Shown: piece after piece, positions 35,769-46,821 of the stretch | How positions within the stretch are numbered: position 1 is the stretch's first letter | Layout of the letters: every line of letters begins with the position of its first letter | NCBI RefSeq assembly: GCF_029846275.1 | Contig: NZ_JARVWS010000002.1 | Span: forward strand, 930,001 to 994,000 | Direction: 5' to 3' | DNA length: 64,000 nt | Origin: Nocardioides sp. CER19 | GTDB lineage: Bacteria; Actinomycetota; Actinomycetes; Propionibacteriales; Nocardioidaceae | Made by a program: the position numbers and the translations under genes | Notes under the pieces: model-generated | The model's input: the letters and a program-made list of their open reading frames with translations, nothing else | Databases searched by the model: none | Told to the model about the DNA's origin: nothing

Positions 35769-36719
35769 GTGACTGAGCAGGGCGACCGACCGCGCATCGC
35801 CGCCGTCGTCGTCACCTTCAACCGCCTAAGCCTGCTCCAACGCCTCCTCGAGCGGCTCGACACCGTCGCGGGCGTCGACGAGGTGCTCGTCGTGGACAAC
35901 GCCTCGACCGACGGTACGTCGGAGTGGCTGGCGTCCCTCGAGCCCGGTGCCGAGGGTGCCGACGGCCACGCCGAGCGCCGGGTCGTCGCGCGCACGCTGA
36001 CCAGCAACACCGGCGGCGCCGGAGGATTCGCCGAGGGGGTCGCCTGGGCCGTCGAGCGCGGCGCCGACCTGGTCTGGCTCATGGACGACGACGGCGTACC
36101 GGCGTCCGACTGCCTCGACCGGCTCCTCGCCGTGCGCGACCGCGACTTCTGGGGGCCCGTCGTCGTCGACGAGGCGGCGCCCGAGCGGCTCGTGTTCCCG
36201 ATCCGCCTCCCCGGCGGGACCCGCGTCGTCCACGACGTCGCAGCCGTGGAGCGGGCCGCGAGCGACGGCGTCCTCGACGGCATCGTCATCCCGTTCAACG
36301 GGGTCCTCGTGACCCGGGAGCTGGTGGAGCGGATCGGCATCCCGCGGGCCGACTTCTTCATCTGGGGCGACGACCACGAGTACCGCCTGCGGGCCGAGGC
36401 CGCCGGTGCCCGCATCGCGACGGTGGCCGGTGCCCGCTTCCTCCATCCGTCGGTCGGCAGCCTCGGCACGCCGATGATGTTCGGCCGGACGACCTACAAC
36501 CACAGCCCGAGCGACCTCAAGCACTACTGCATGGCCCGCAACAACCTGGTCAACCAGCGCGACTACAACGGCTGGCCGCACGCGCTCGCGTTCGTCGTGA
36601 AGACGGCGTGGTTCTACACCTTCACCCGGCCCTCGCCGCGCCGCCTCGCGCTCAGCGCACGGGCGATGTACGCGGGGCTGCGCGGTGACTTCACCGGCCA
36701 CGGGAGGTACCTCCGATGA
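35769..36719 (+). CDS. GT2 glycosyltransferase, GlfT1-like
   Basis: A 316-residue GT-A enzyme (AAVVVTFNRLSLLQRLLERL, VDNASTDGTSEWL, SNTGGAGGFAEGVAWA, DXD-type MDDDGVPA, and WGDDHEYRLRAEAAG). This pattern matches galactofuranosyl- and rhamnosyltransferases of the GlfT1 group. GTG 35769 follows TAGGGT by 7 bases. Its stop overlaps the next, related glycosyltransferase by 4 bases (ATGA), so the two may act in sequence on the linkage unit or first galactofuranoses; inferred from position. Confidence 0.85.
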   Translation: MTEQGDRPRIAAVVVTFNRLSLLQRLLERLDTVAGVDEVLVVDNASTDGTSEWLASLEPGAEGADGHAERRVVARTLTSNTGGAGGFAEGVAWAVERGADLVWLMDDDGVPASDCLDRLLAVRDRDFWGPVVVDEAAPERLVFPIRLPGGTRVVHDVAAVERAASDGVLDGIVIPFNGVLVTRELVERIGIPRADFFIWGDDHEYRLRAEAAGARIATVAGARFLHPSVGSLGTPMMFGRTTYNHSPSDLKHYCMARNNLVNQRDYNGWPHALAFVVKTAWFYTFTRPSPRRLALSARAMYAGLRGDFTGHGRYLR

Positions 36720-37705
36720 GCGGTCTCGATACATCCTCGCTCGTCCCTCACGACGGCTCCTCGACCAACGAAGCTGTCGCTGGTCGAGGAGCGAGCGCCA
36801 GCGAGCGTATCGAGACCGTGGCGATCGTCGTGGTCACCTACAACAGGGCCGACCTGCTGGTGAACCTGCTCGACGGACTGGCCAGGCTCGAGCGGCCGGC
36901 CGACGCCGTCATCGTCGTCGACAACGCCAGCACCGACCACACGGCCGCCGTCCTCGAGGCGAGCGGCCTCCCCGGGCTGCGGGTGATCAGGACCGAGAAG
37001 AACCTCGGGGGCGCGGGCGGCTTCCACGCCGGCATGAAGGCCGCCCACGAGGCCGGCTTCGACCGGATCTGGCTCATGGACGACGACGTCGTCCCCGCGC
37101 CCGACTGCCTCACGGTGCTGATGGGGCTCGACGAGAACTGCCTCATGTCGGTGCGCGAGAACACCGACGGCAGCCTCATCGAGCTGGCCGCGACCCGCTT
37201 CGACCTGGCCAACCCGCTGGCCGTCAAGCCGAAGACGGCCAGCGTGATGAGCAGCTACGGCGACCGCGCGCGCATGCCCGAGCGGGTCCAGCTGGAGAAT
37301 GTCGCCTTCGAGGGGTTCATGGTCCGCCGCCGCGTCGTCGACACGATCGGCCTGCCCGACCCGTCGTACTTCATCTTCTACGACGACGTGGACTACGCCC
37401 TGCGCGCGCGGCGTGCCGGGTTCCGCATCTGGGCGATCCGCGACGCGCGCCTCGTGCGCCAGCTGGACTTCAGCCAGCAGCACGACCTCAGCAGCTGGAA
37501 GGGGTTCTTCATGTACCGGAACCTCTTCGTCGTCCACCTCCGCTACGGCGAGAACGCGCTGGTGCGGGCGAAGCCGTGGGCGATCACGGTCGCCGTCACC
37601 GTGCTGTCGCTGCTGCGCGGTCGCCGCGGGGAGGCGAGCAACGTGATCCGAGCCCTACGGTCGGCGCGGGGAATGCGGAGCCTTCCCCCGTCGTCCGTAG
37701 ACTGA
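36716..37705 (+). CDS. GT2 galactofuranosyltransferase, GlfT1-like, with in-frame palindromic repeat
   Basis: A 329-residue GT-A enzyme. The catalytic fold begins at residue 35 (VAIVVVTYNRADLLVNLLDG), with VDNASTDHT, EKNLGGAGGFHAG, MDDDVVPAPD and YDDVDYALRARRAG, typical of GlfT1. Codons 3-34 are encoded by a 96-bp palindromic repeat. ATG 36716 has a good ribosome site (GGGAGG) and overlaps the previous stop, so it is the likely start; GTG 36818, just after the repeat, is the alternative and would remove the insert. Likely adds the first galactofuranose residues to the lipid-linked acceptor. Confidence 0.85.
   Translation: MSGLDTSSLVPHDGSSTNEAVAGRGASASERIETVAIVVVTYNRADLLVNLLDGLARLERPADAVIVVDNASTDHTAAVLEASGLPGLRVIRTEKNLGGAGGFHAGMKAAHEAGFDRIWLMDDDVVPAPDCLTVLMGLDENCLMSVRENTDGSLIELAATRFDLANPLAVKPKTASVMSSYGDRARMPERVQLENVAFEGFMVRRRVVDTIGLPDPSYFIFYDDVDYALRARRAGFRIWAIRDARLVRQLDFSQQHDLSSWKGFFMYRNLFVVHLRYGENALVRAKPWAITVAVTVLSLLRGRRGEASNVIRALRSARGMRSLPPSSVD
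36722..36817 (+). repeat. 96-bp palindromic repeat element inserted in frame
   Basis: The outer arms GGTCTCGATAC (36722-36732) and GTATCGAGACC (36807-36817) and the inner arms GCTCCTCGACCA (36756-36767) and TGGTCGAGGAGC (36781-36792) are perfect inverted repeats. The length is exactly 32 codons with no stop. I recall similar TCGATACGCTCGCT...CTCGACCA sequences as dispersed repeats in Nocardioidaceae; copy number cannot be checked here. Confidence 0.85.
37698..37703 (+). promoter_or_regulatory. -10 element of glf (leaderless)
   Basis: TAGACT, 8 bases before GTG 37712. Confidence 0.5.
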
Positions 37706-41000
<3,295 letters not shown>

Positions 41001-41004
<4 letters not shown>

Positions 41005-41918
41005 CCGAGGCCGCCCAGGCGACCGGCGCCGTTGCGCTGGCCGACCGTCACCATCTCGACGCCATCCCGCTCTCGTCGCCGGCGGCGAACCGGGGGCTCC
41101 TCGAGGTGTTCCGCCGTCGCTACGTGCTGCGGCTGCTGGTCAAGCGTGAGGTCCAGGGGCGCTACGAGGGCTCGTTCCTCGGGTTCCTGTGGTCCTACAT
41201 CAACCCGCTGTCCCAGTTCTTCATCTACTGGTTCTTCATGGGCCAGCTGCTCAGCCGCGGACGGTTCGAGAACTACCCCGTGCACATGTTCGCGGGCCTC
41301 ATCATCGTCCACTTCTTCACCGAGACCTTCGGCGCCGGCACCCGCTCGCTGGTGGGCAACAAGGGCCTGATCGCGAAGATGTCGGTGCCACGGGAGATGT
41401 TCCCGGTGGCGACGATGCTGGTCTCGCTGTGGCACGTCGCGCCTCAGATCCTCATCCTCGTGGGGGTGTGCCTGCTCGAGGGCTGGCGGCCAGACGTCGT
41501 CGGGATGCTCGCGATGGTCGCGGCCATCCTCATCGCGATGATCCTGGGGACGGGGTTGGCCCTGCTGTTCAGCACGGCCAACGTCTTCTTCCGCGACTTC
41601 GGCAGCTTCGTCAGCATCATGAACAACTACATCCGCTTCGGTGTCCCGATGCTCTACCCGTTCTCGACGATCGCGAACGGGCTGCCGCAGTGGGCCGTCC
41701 ACCTCTACCTCTGCAACCCGGTGTCGATCGCCGTCATCCTGTTCCAGCGGGCCTTCTGGCTGGGGACGACGAAGGACCCGGTGAAGCAGGCGGCGGCGAC
41801 GCTGCCCGACCACCTGGCGATGTGGACGATCATCGGCATCGCCATCTCGGCGGTCGTCCTGCTGATCGCGCAGCGTGTCTTCCTGAAGTACGAGAACAAG
41901 GTTCCGGAGCGACTCTGA
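41001..41918 (+). CDS. wzm: galactan ABC exporter, permease subunit (Wzm-like)
   Basis: A 305-residue ABC-2 permease with six helices, preceded by the amphipathic cytoplasmic gate typical of polysaccharide exporters (RRRYVLRLLVKREVQGRYEG). It exports the lipid-linked galactan across the membrane, equivalent to mycobacterial RfbD (Rv3783). The ATG overlaps the glfT2 stop by 4 bases, and its TGA shares one base with the ATG of the ATPase gene (TGATG). Confidence 0.92.
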
Positions 41919-42715
41919 TGGGAACGTCGATCAAGGTCGACCACGCGACCAAGGTCTTCACGAAGCGGTATCACAAGACCTTCAAGCAGATGACGGTCGC
42001 CAAGATGCGCAAGCAGAAGATCTCCGACACGTTCAACGCCGTCGACGACGTCACGTTCGAGATCCAGCAGGGCGAGTCCGTCGGCCTGATGGGCCTCAAC
42101 GGGTCCGGCAAGTCGACGCTGCTGAAGCTGATCAACGGGACGATGCGGCCCGACGAGGGCAGCGTGCTCACCCGTGGCCGGATCGCCGGACTGATCGCGA
42201 CCGGCGCCGGCTTCCACCCGCAGCTGACCGGTCGCGAGAACGTCTACCTCAACGCGGCGATCCTCGGGATGAACGAGAAGGAGACCGCCCGCAAGTTCGA
42301 CGAGATCGTCGACTTCGCCGACATCGGCGACTTCCTCGACACCCCTGTCGGCAACTACTCGAGCGGCATGTACTCCCGCCTCGGGTTCGCCGTCGCCGTG
42401 CACGTCGACTCGGACATCTTCCTGGCCGACGAGGTGCTGGCGGTCGGCGACAAGCCGTTCAAGCGCAAGTGCATGGAGAAGATGGAGGAGGTCAAGGCCA
42501 GCGGCGTGACGCTCGTCTACGTCAGCCACGCTGCCGCCTCCGTCGCCCGCATGTGCGAGCGGGTGATCGTGCTCGAGAAGGGCAAGCTCGGGTTCGACGG
42601 GGCCGCCCTCGACGGCATCCGCTACGTCAAGTACGACGACGAGCTGCCGGTGGACGGCAAGACCGACGAGTCCGCCCTCGCCAACGACGACGCGATGCTC
42701 GGCGCCGACATCTGA
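41918..42715 (+). CDS. wzt: galactan ABC exporter, ATP-binding subunit (Wzt-like)
   Basis: A 265-residue ATPase of the polysaccharide exporter family, equivalent to mycobacterial RfbE (Rv3781). Walker A is LMGLNGSGKSTLLKL, the signature is NYSSGMYSRLGFAVAV, and Walker B is IFLADEVLAVGD. It lacks the C-terminal carbohydrate-binding domain of O-antigen Wzt proteins, ending soon after the D-loop with an acidic tail. It is the last gene of the glf operon, followed by a GC hairpin. Confidence 0.93.
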   Translation: MGTSIKVDHATKVFTKRYHKTFKQMTVAKMRKQKISDTFNAVDDVTFEIQQGESVGLMGLNGSGKSTLLKLINGTMRPDEGSVLTRGRIAGLIATGAGFHPQLTGRENVYLNAAILGMNEKETARKFDEIVDFADIGDFLDTPVGNYSSGMYSRLGFAVAVHVDSDIFLADEVLAVGDKPFKRKCMEKMEEVKASGVTLVYVSHAAASVARMCERVIVLEKGKLGFDGAALDGIRYVKYDDELPVDGKTDESALANDDAMLGADI

Positions 42716-42730
42716 GTCGCTGCCCGGCGT

Positions 42731-42764
42731 ACCGGCCCGCTCTCCTCCGGGAGGGCGGGCCGGT
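42731..42764 (+). terminator. terminator after wzt
   Basis: ACCGGCCCGC (42731-42740) pairs with GCGGGCCGGT (42755-42764), with a further CTCC/GGAG inner pairing. It begins 15 bases after the wzt stop. Confidence 0.7.
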
Positions 42765-42777
42765 GTCGTTGTGCGAA

Positions 42778-42846
42778 CTACACGGCTGTAATTTTACCTA
42801 TATCTGCGAAGTCACGGCGTGTCGAGTAGAAATTACACGTTTGTAG
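42778..42846. promoter_or_regulatory. paired CTACA-N4-TGTAATTT elements upstream of amidase
   Basis: CTACACGGCTGTAATTT (42778-42794) and, inverted, CTACAAACGTGTAATTT (minus strand, 42846-42830) face each other. Each contains a TACA-N4-TGTA palindrome. The stretch is strikingly AT-rich for this genome. It looks like a two-site operator or upstream activating region for the amidase gene; the binding protein is unknown. Confidence 0.5.
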
Positions 42847-42869
42847 TTACTCGAAAGCCCTTCCCAGGG

Positions 42870-42887
42870 TCTGTGACTGATGTGAAA
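42870..42887 (-). promoter_or_regulatory. putative MtrA-type box upstream of amidase
   Basis: TTTCACATCAGTCACAGA on the minus strand, differing at only a few positions from the block at 34152-34169. The TTCACA and GTCACA units have a 9-base period. It lies 43 bases before ATG 42931. Confidence 0.45.
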
Positions 42888-42930
42888 GTTGAGCCCTCGT
42901 GTGACTCTTCCCCGCACACCTGGAGCTTGA

Positions 42931-45900
42931 ATGAACCCGCAGAAGTCGCGTTTCGTCGCCCTGTGCCAGCAGACGCTGGTGCTCGGCGCCGTCTTCGCTG
43001 CCCTCGTCCCCGCCGCGAGCGTCGTCAGCCTCGACGTCGTCCGTGAGCAGCCGGCCCCCAGCACGGCGGCGAGCGCCCCGTCCGACGAGCACGCCGCGAT
43101 GGCCGCGTACGCCGCCGCGGCGGATCGGGCCACGCCGGTGGCGGCATCGTCGGCGAGCGCGACCCTGCACGAGTTCGCCCTGACGCCGCCGGCCGGCGCG
43201 AGCGCCGCGCACGGGGCGGTCGCCCGGCAGTCGAGCGGCTCGGTCCACGCGGTGGCCGCCGTCGCGACCCGCGCCTCGGCCGGCGTGCACGCCACGACCG
43301 TCGCCGACGCGGCCACGGACACGACGACGATCACCAGCGACCCGCAGGACGTCACCGGCTACGGCACGGTCGGCGTCACCTGGGAGCACGGCCAGGACCT
43401 CGGCGAGGGCGACATCAGCTTCACGCTGCGGACGAAGACCGACGGCGACTGGAGCGCGTGGCAGAAGCTCGACTACCACGACGAGCACGGTCCCGACGTC
43501 GGCACCGTCGAGGCGCGCAACGAGCGACCCGGTACCGACGAGGCCCTGGTCGGCCACGTCGACCAGGTGCAGGTGCGGGCCCAGGTGAGGTCGGCGGAGG
43601 TGCCGGCCGACCTGAAGCTGGCCGTCATCGACCCCGGGAAGGTCACCGCCACCAAGGCCGAGACCCCCGACATCGACACCAGCGAGCTGCCGGTCGTCCC
43701 GGACGCCGCGCCGAGCGGCAAGGGCGGCCTCGTGGACGCCCCCCGCGGCCCGGCGGCCGACCCGACCACCGGCCCGACCACGGGCCCGGCCACCGACCCG
43801 GGCACCGGTACGACCACCGGTACGACGACGGACCCGGCTGCCGACACGACCAGCGAGCCGACCGACACGACGGACCCGACCGCCGGGACGGACGACGGCC
43901 TGGCGCTGGCCGCGTCGTCGATCGTCGCGACCAAGCCGTACATCTACAGCCGCGCCCAGTGGGGTGCCAACGAGAAGGTCCGCGAGCAGACCGCGCCGTC
44001 CTACGGCTCCGTGCACGGCGCGTTCGTGCACCACACGGTCAACGCCAACGACTACACGGCGGCCGAGGTGCCGGCGATCATCCGGAGCATCTACACCTAC
44101 CACGTGAAGAGCCGCGGCTGGCGCGACATCGGCTACAACTTCCTCATCGACCGGTTCGGCCGGATCTGGGAGGGCAGGTACGGCGGCGTCGACCGCAACG
44201 TCATCGGCGCCCACACCGAGAACTACAACGGCGACTCGTTCGGCGCCTCGGCGATCGGCAACTTCGACATCGCCGCGCCGCCGCAGGCCGTCGTCGGTGC
44301 GTTCGGTGCCCTGTTCGGCTGGAAGCTCGCCATCAACGGCGTCTCCGCCGCCGCCAAGAACGTGAAGATCGGCAAGCGCGTCTTCGCCTCCTCGATCATG
44401 GGTCACCGCGACACGAAGTCGACGGCGTGCCCGGGCCGCTACCTCTACGCCCGCATCCCCGACATCCGGACCATCGCGATCGCCGCGCAGCGCCCGCTGT
44501 CCTACACGGCGCGCAACGCCAACCTGGTCGGCACCGCGCACCCCGACATCATCGCCCGCCGGGCGAGCGACAAGCGGGGCGTCATCATCCCGACCACCGG
44601 CTTCAGCGGGTTCGCCGGCGGCAGCACGCTGTCGATCAAGGCCACCAACACGCCGGTCCTGTCGCCAGACCTGACGGGGGACGGCCGCGCCGACCTCCTG
44701 CTCGTCGGGAAGGGCGGCAGGTCGGTGGTCCGGCCGGGCAACGGCCGCGGTGGCTTCGGCCCCGGGATCGCCCCGTCGACCGACCAGAAGGGCCGCGACC
44801 TCATCACGCCGCTCGGCGACGTCAACGGGGACCGGCGCAACGACCTGCTCTCCCGCGACCCGCGGACCGGCACGGTCATCGTGTGGCTCGGCCGCGGCAA
44901 CGGCACCTTCAAGAAGCAGGCGCTCCGCTCCAGCTTCAAGGCCTACAACCTGATCACCGCCGGCGACGTCGACGGGGACCACAAGGTCGACCTGCTCGCT
45001 CGCGACGCTCACGGCGTCCTGTGGCTCTACCGCGGCAAGGGCAACGGCGGGTTCCCGACGCGGCGTGCGCTCAGCAGCGGCTGGTCGGCGTACGACGCCA
45101 TCGTGGCCGCCGACTTCAACAAGGACGGTCTCGCCGACGTCCTGGTGCGCAGCGCCCACGCCAAGATCGGCTACGTCCGCGCGAACCTCGGTGGAGGCAG
45201 CTTCGGCGCCGCCGTCGGCGGCTACGCCGTGACGGCGAAGGTCGGCCGCGTCCTGGGCGCGACCAACGTGATGGGGGACTCCTCGCCCGACCTCCTGGCC
45301 CTCACCGGTGCCCGGGTCCAGATCCTCCAGCACAACGCCGGCACCGACCTGGGCGCTCCGGTCGTCACCAACCTCGACCTGTCGAAGGCCAACCTCGTGC
45401 TCAACGTGGGGGACTGGAACCGCGACGGCCACGGCGACGTGGTCTACCGCGAGACGTCAGGCGTGCTCTACCTGGCCCTCGGCAACGGGGCCGGCTCCTT
45501 CAGCGGCCGCTACTCCTTCGGCAGCGGCTGGGGCGCCGCCACGCTGATCGCCGCGCCCGGCGACATGAACGGCGACGGGCGGATGGACCTCATCGCCCAG
45601 CTCGGCGGGGTGACCAAGCTGTGGGCCGGCAACGGCGCCACGGGCGTCACCGCGACGTCGGTGATGTACGGCGCCCTGAGCGGCTCGGCCCAGGTCGGGG
45701 CGGGCAAGTGGGACGGCAACACCACGCTCGACACGCTCGTCCGCGACGGCAACGCGCTGCAGCTCTACGCGGGGAACGGGCCGGCCGGGCTGTCGGCCCC
45801 GCGGACGCTGTCGATCAACCTGGCACCGTACGACTGGGTGATCGGCGTGGGCCCGCTCAATCTCTCGGGCCACCCCGACCTGGTGGTGCGAGGCCGCTCC

Positions 45901-45999
45901 AACGGCGCGCTCTACGCCCTGCAGGGCAACGCCGACGGCACGCTCCGGTCGGCGAGGCTTCTCGGAAGCGGGTTCGGGGGGTACGACCTGGCCGGCTGA
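42931..45999 (+). CDS. secreted N-acetylmuramoyl-L-alanine amidase (PGRP) with FG-GAP repeat domain
   Basis: A 1022-residue exported peptidoglycan hydrolase. The signal segment (LVLGAVFAALVPAASVVSL, residues 15-33) and a 300-residue N-terminal region are followed by a Thr/Pro/Asp linker. The PGRP amidase domain (about 337-510) has zinc ligands His near 367 (FVHHTVNAND), His near 490 (MGHRDTK) and Cys near 499 (TACPGRY). Residues 557-1022 are FG-GAP/VCBS repeats (DLTGDGRADLLLVG, DVNGDRRNDLLSRD, DMNGDGRMDLIAQ), a calcium-binding beta-propeller. A PGRP protein also neighbours glf in mycobacteria (Rv3811). Confidence 0.92.
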   Translation: MNPQKSRFVALCQQTLVLGAVFAALVPAASVVSLDVVREQPAPSTAASAPSDEHAAMAAYAAAADRATPVAASSASATLHEFALTPPAGASAAHGAVARQSSGSVHAVAAVATRASAGVHATTVADAATDTTTITSDPQDVTGYGTVGVTWEHGQDLGEGDISFTLRTKTDGDWSAWQKLDYHDEHGPDVGTVEARNERPGTDEALVGHVDQVQVRAQVRSAEVPADLKLAVIDPGKVTATKAETPDIDTSELPVVPDAAPSGKGGLVDAPRGPAADPTTGPTTGPATDPGTGTTTGTTTDPAADTTSEPTDTTDPTAGTDDGLALAASSIVATKPYIYSRAQWGANEKVREQTAPSYGSVHGAFVHHTVNANDYTAAEVPAIIRSIYTYHVKSRGWRDIGYNFLIDRFGRIWEGRYGGVDRNVIGAHTENYNGDSFGASAIGNFDIAAPPQAVVGAFGALFGWKLAINGVSAAAKNVKIGKRVFASSIMGHRDTKSTACPGRYLYARIPDIRTIAIAAQRPLSYTARNANLVGTAHPDIIARRASDKRGVIIPTTGFSGFAGGSTLSIKATNTPVLSPDLTGDGRADLLLVGKGGRSVVRPGNGRGGFGPGIAPSTDQKGRDLITPLGDVNGDRRNDLLSRDPRTGTVIVWLGRGNGTFKKQALRSSFKAYNLITAGDVDGDHKVDLLARDAHGVLWLYRGKGNGGFPTRRALSSGWSAYDAIVAADFNKDGLADVLVRSAHAKIGYVRANLGGGSFGAAVGGYAVTAKVGRVLGATNVMGDSSPDLLALTGARVQILQHNAGTDLGAPVVTNLDLSKANLVLNVGDWNRDGHGDVVYRETSGVLYLALGNGAGSFSGRYSFGSGWGAATLIAAPGDMNGDGRMDLIAQLGGVTKLWAGNGATGVTATSVMYGALSGSAQVGAGKWDGNTTLDTLVRDGNALQLYAGNGPAGLSAPRTLSINLAPYDWVIGVGPLNLSGHPDLVVRGRSNGALYALQGNADGTLRSARLLGSGFGGYDLAG
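43757..43896 (+). repeat. Thr/Pro/Asp-rich linker repeats in amidase
   Basis: Degenerate repeats encoding TTGPTTGPATDPGTG-type sequence between the N-terminal region and the amidase domain; a flexible wall-spanning linker. Confidence 0.75.
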
Positions 46000-46006
46000 G
46001 CCGGTG

Positions 46007-46771
46007 TCAGCGGTCCTCGGCCTGCACGCGTGGGAAGCGGTCCGTGACCCGCTCGGCGACAGCGATCGCCTCGAGCCGGTCCGGGTCGGCGTGAGCGACC
46101 AGGACGACCGAGCCGCCCGTCGTGAGTGGCTCGGTGAGGGAGGAGAGCCCCGGTGGGGAAGCCGGGTTCACCTCCGAGAGGAGGCGGTCGCCGCCGGTGG
46201 AACCGGCGGCGGCCGCCTCCCACAGCTGCTCGTGGGAGCGGATGGCGTCACCGAACGCGACCGCCGGGTCCTCGCCCGAGGGCGGGTCCCACGGCACGAA
46301 CGAGTCGGGCTGCGACCAGATCTCGACGCCGACGTCGTGGACGCCGGCCGGCAGCGGCTCGGCGAACCGCACTCCCAGCGGCAGCAGGGAGCAGGCCAGG
46401 ACGATCCCGGTGCCTCGCCCCGAGCCCGTCGAGGGGTACGACGACCACCGGGCCAGTCCGTCCGGCCCGGTCACCACGGCGTCGGGCCGGCCACCGTCCG
46501 CGGCCTCGTCGGTGACGACCAGGCCGGTGCTCCAGGCGGCGCCGAGGGAGACGACCGTCAGCCAGTGCGCCGGCAGGTCGACCCGGAGCCGGTCGCCGCG
46601 CTCGAGACCGAGCTCGTCGACGAGGAGCGAGCCCGCCTTCGCCACCCAGTTGGCGTAGGTGGCGACCGACAGCTCGGTCCGCTCGCCGGTCGCCTCGTCG
46701 TAGAACGTGACCAGCGGGCGGCCGGCGTCGTGGCGGAGGAGACGGGTCAGGACGTCGGAGAACACGGTCAC
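46007..46771 (-). CDS. TIGR03089 family protein (AMP-ligase N-domain-like)
   Basis: A 254-residue actinobacterial protein resembling the N-terminal part of an acyl-CoA synthetase (ELSVATYANWVAKAGSLLVD, ERGDRLRVDLPAHWLTVVSL) but lacking the ATP-binding P-loop and the C-terminal domain, so adenylation is unlikely. Function unknown. Residues 109-121 (SSYPSTGSGRGTG) interrupt a conserved region and are encoded by a palindrome-flanked segment that may be an inserted repeat. It starts at GTG and is divergent from the guanylyltransferase gene. Confidence 0.75.
   Translation of the reverse strand: MTVFSDVLTRLLRHDAGRPLVTFYDEATGERTELSVATYANWVAKAGSLLVDELGLERGDRLRVDLPAHWLTVVSLGAAWSTGLVVTDEAADGGRPDAVVTGPDGLARWSSYPSTGSGRGTGIVLACSLLPLGVRFAEPLPAGVHDVGVEIWSQPDSFVPWDPPSGEDPAVAFGDAIRSHEQLWEAAAAGSTGGDRLLSEVNPASPPGLSSLTEPLTTGGSVVLVAHADPDRLEAIAVAERVTDRFPRVQAEDR
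46406..46452. repeat. putative REP-like insert inside the TIGR03089 gene
   Basis: CCCGGTG (46406-46412) and CACCGGG (46446-46452) bracket a segment reading CCCCTCGACGGGCTCGGGGC on the minus strand, reminiscent of the widespread CCCTTCGACAGGCTCAGGG repeat family. It stays in frame. Low confidence without genome-wide copies. Confidence 0.35.
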
Positions 46772-46809
46772 GCCCCGACCTTACGGGCGACGGGCGTGGC
46801 CGGATCGCC

Positions 46810-46815
46810 TACCCT
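46810..46815 (+). promoter_or_regulatory. -10 element of the guanylyltransferase gene (leaderless)
   Basis: TACCCT, 6 bases before GTG 46822. Confidence 0.5.
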
Positions 46816-46821
46816 GTGCGC

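Noticed and set aside
36818..36820. GTG directly after the palindromic repeat as the true start of the GlfT1-like gene
   Set aside because: Not chosen as primary: no ribosome site or TANNNT at the right distance, whereas ATG 36716 has GGGAGG and overlaps the previous stop. Kept as an alternative.
42716..42930. Small RNA gene in the wzt-amidase gap
   Set aside because: The AT-rich stretch looks like promoter and operator sequence; no second terminator follows it to define a separate transcript.
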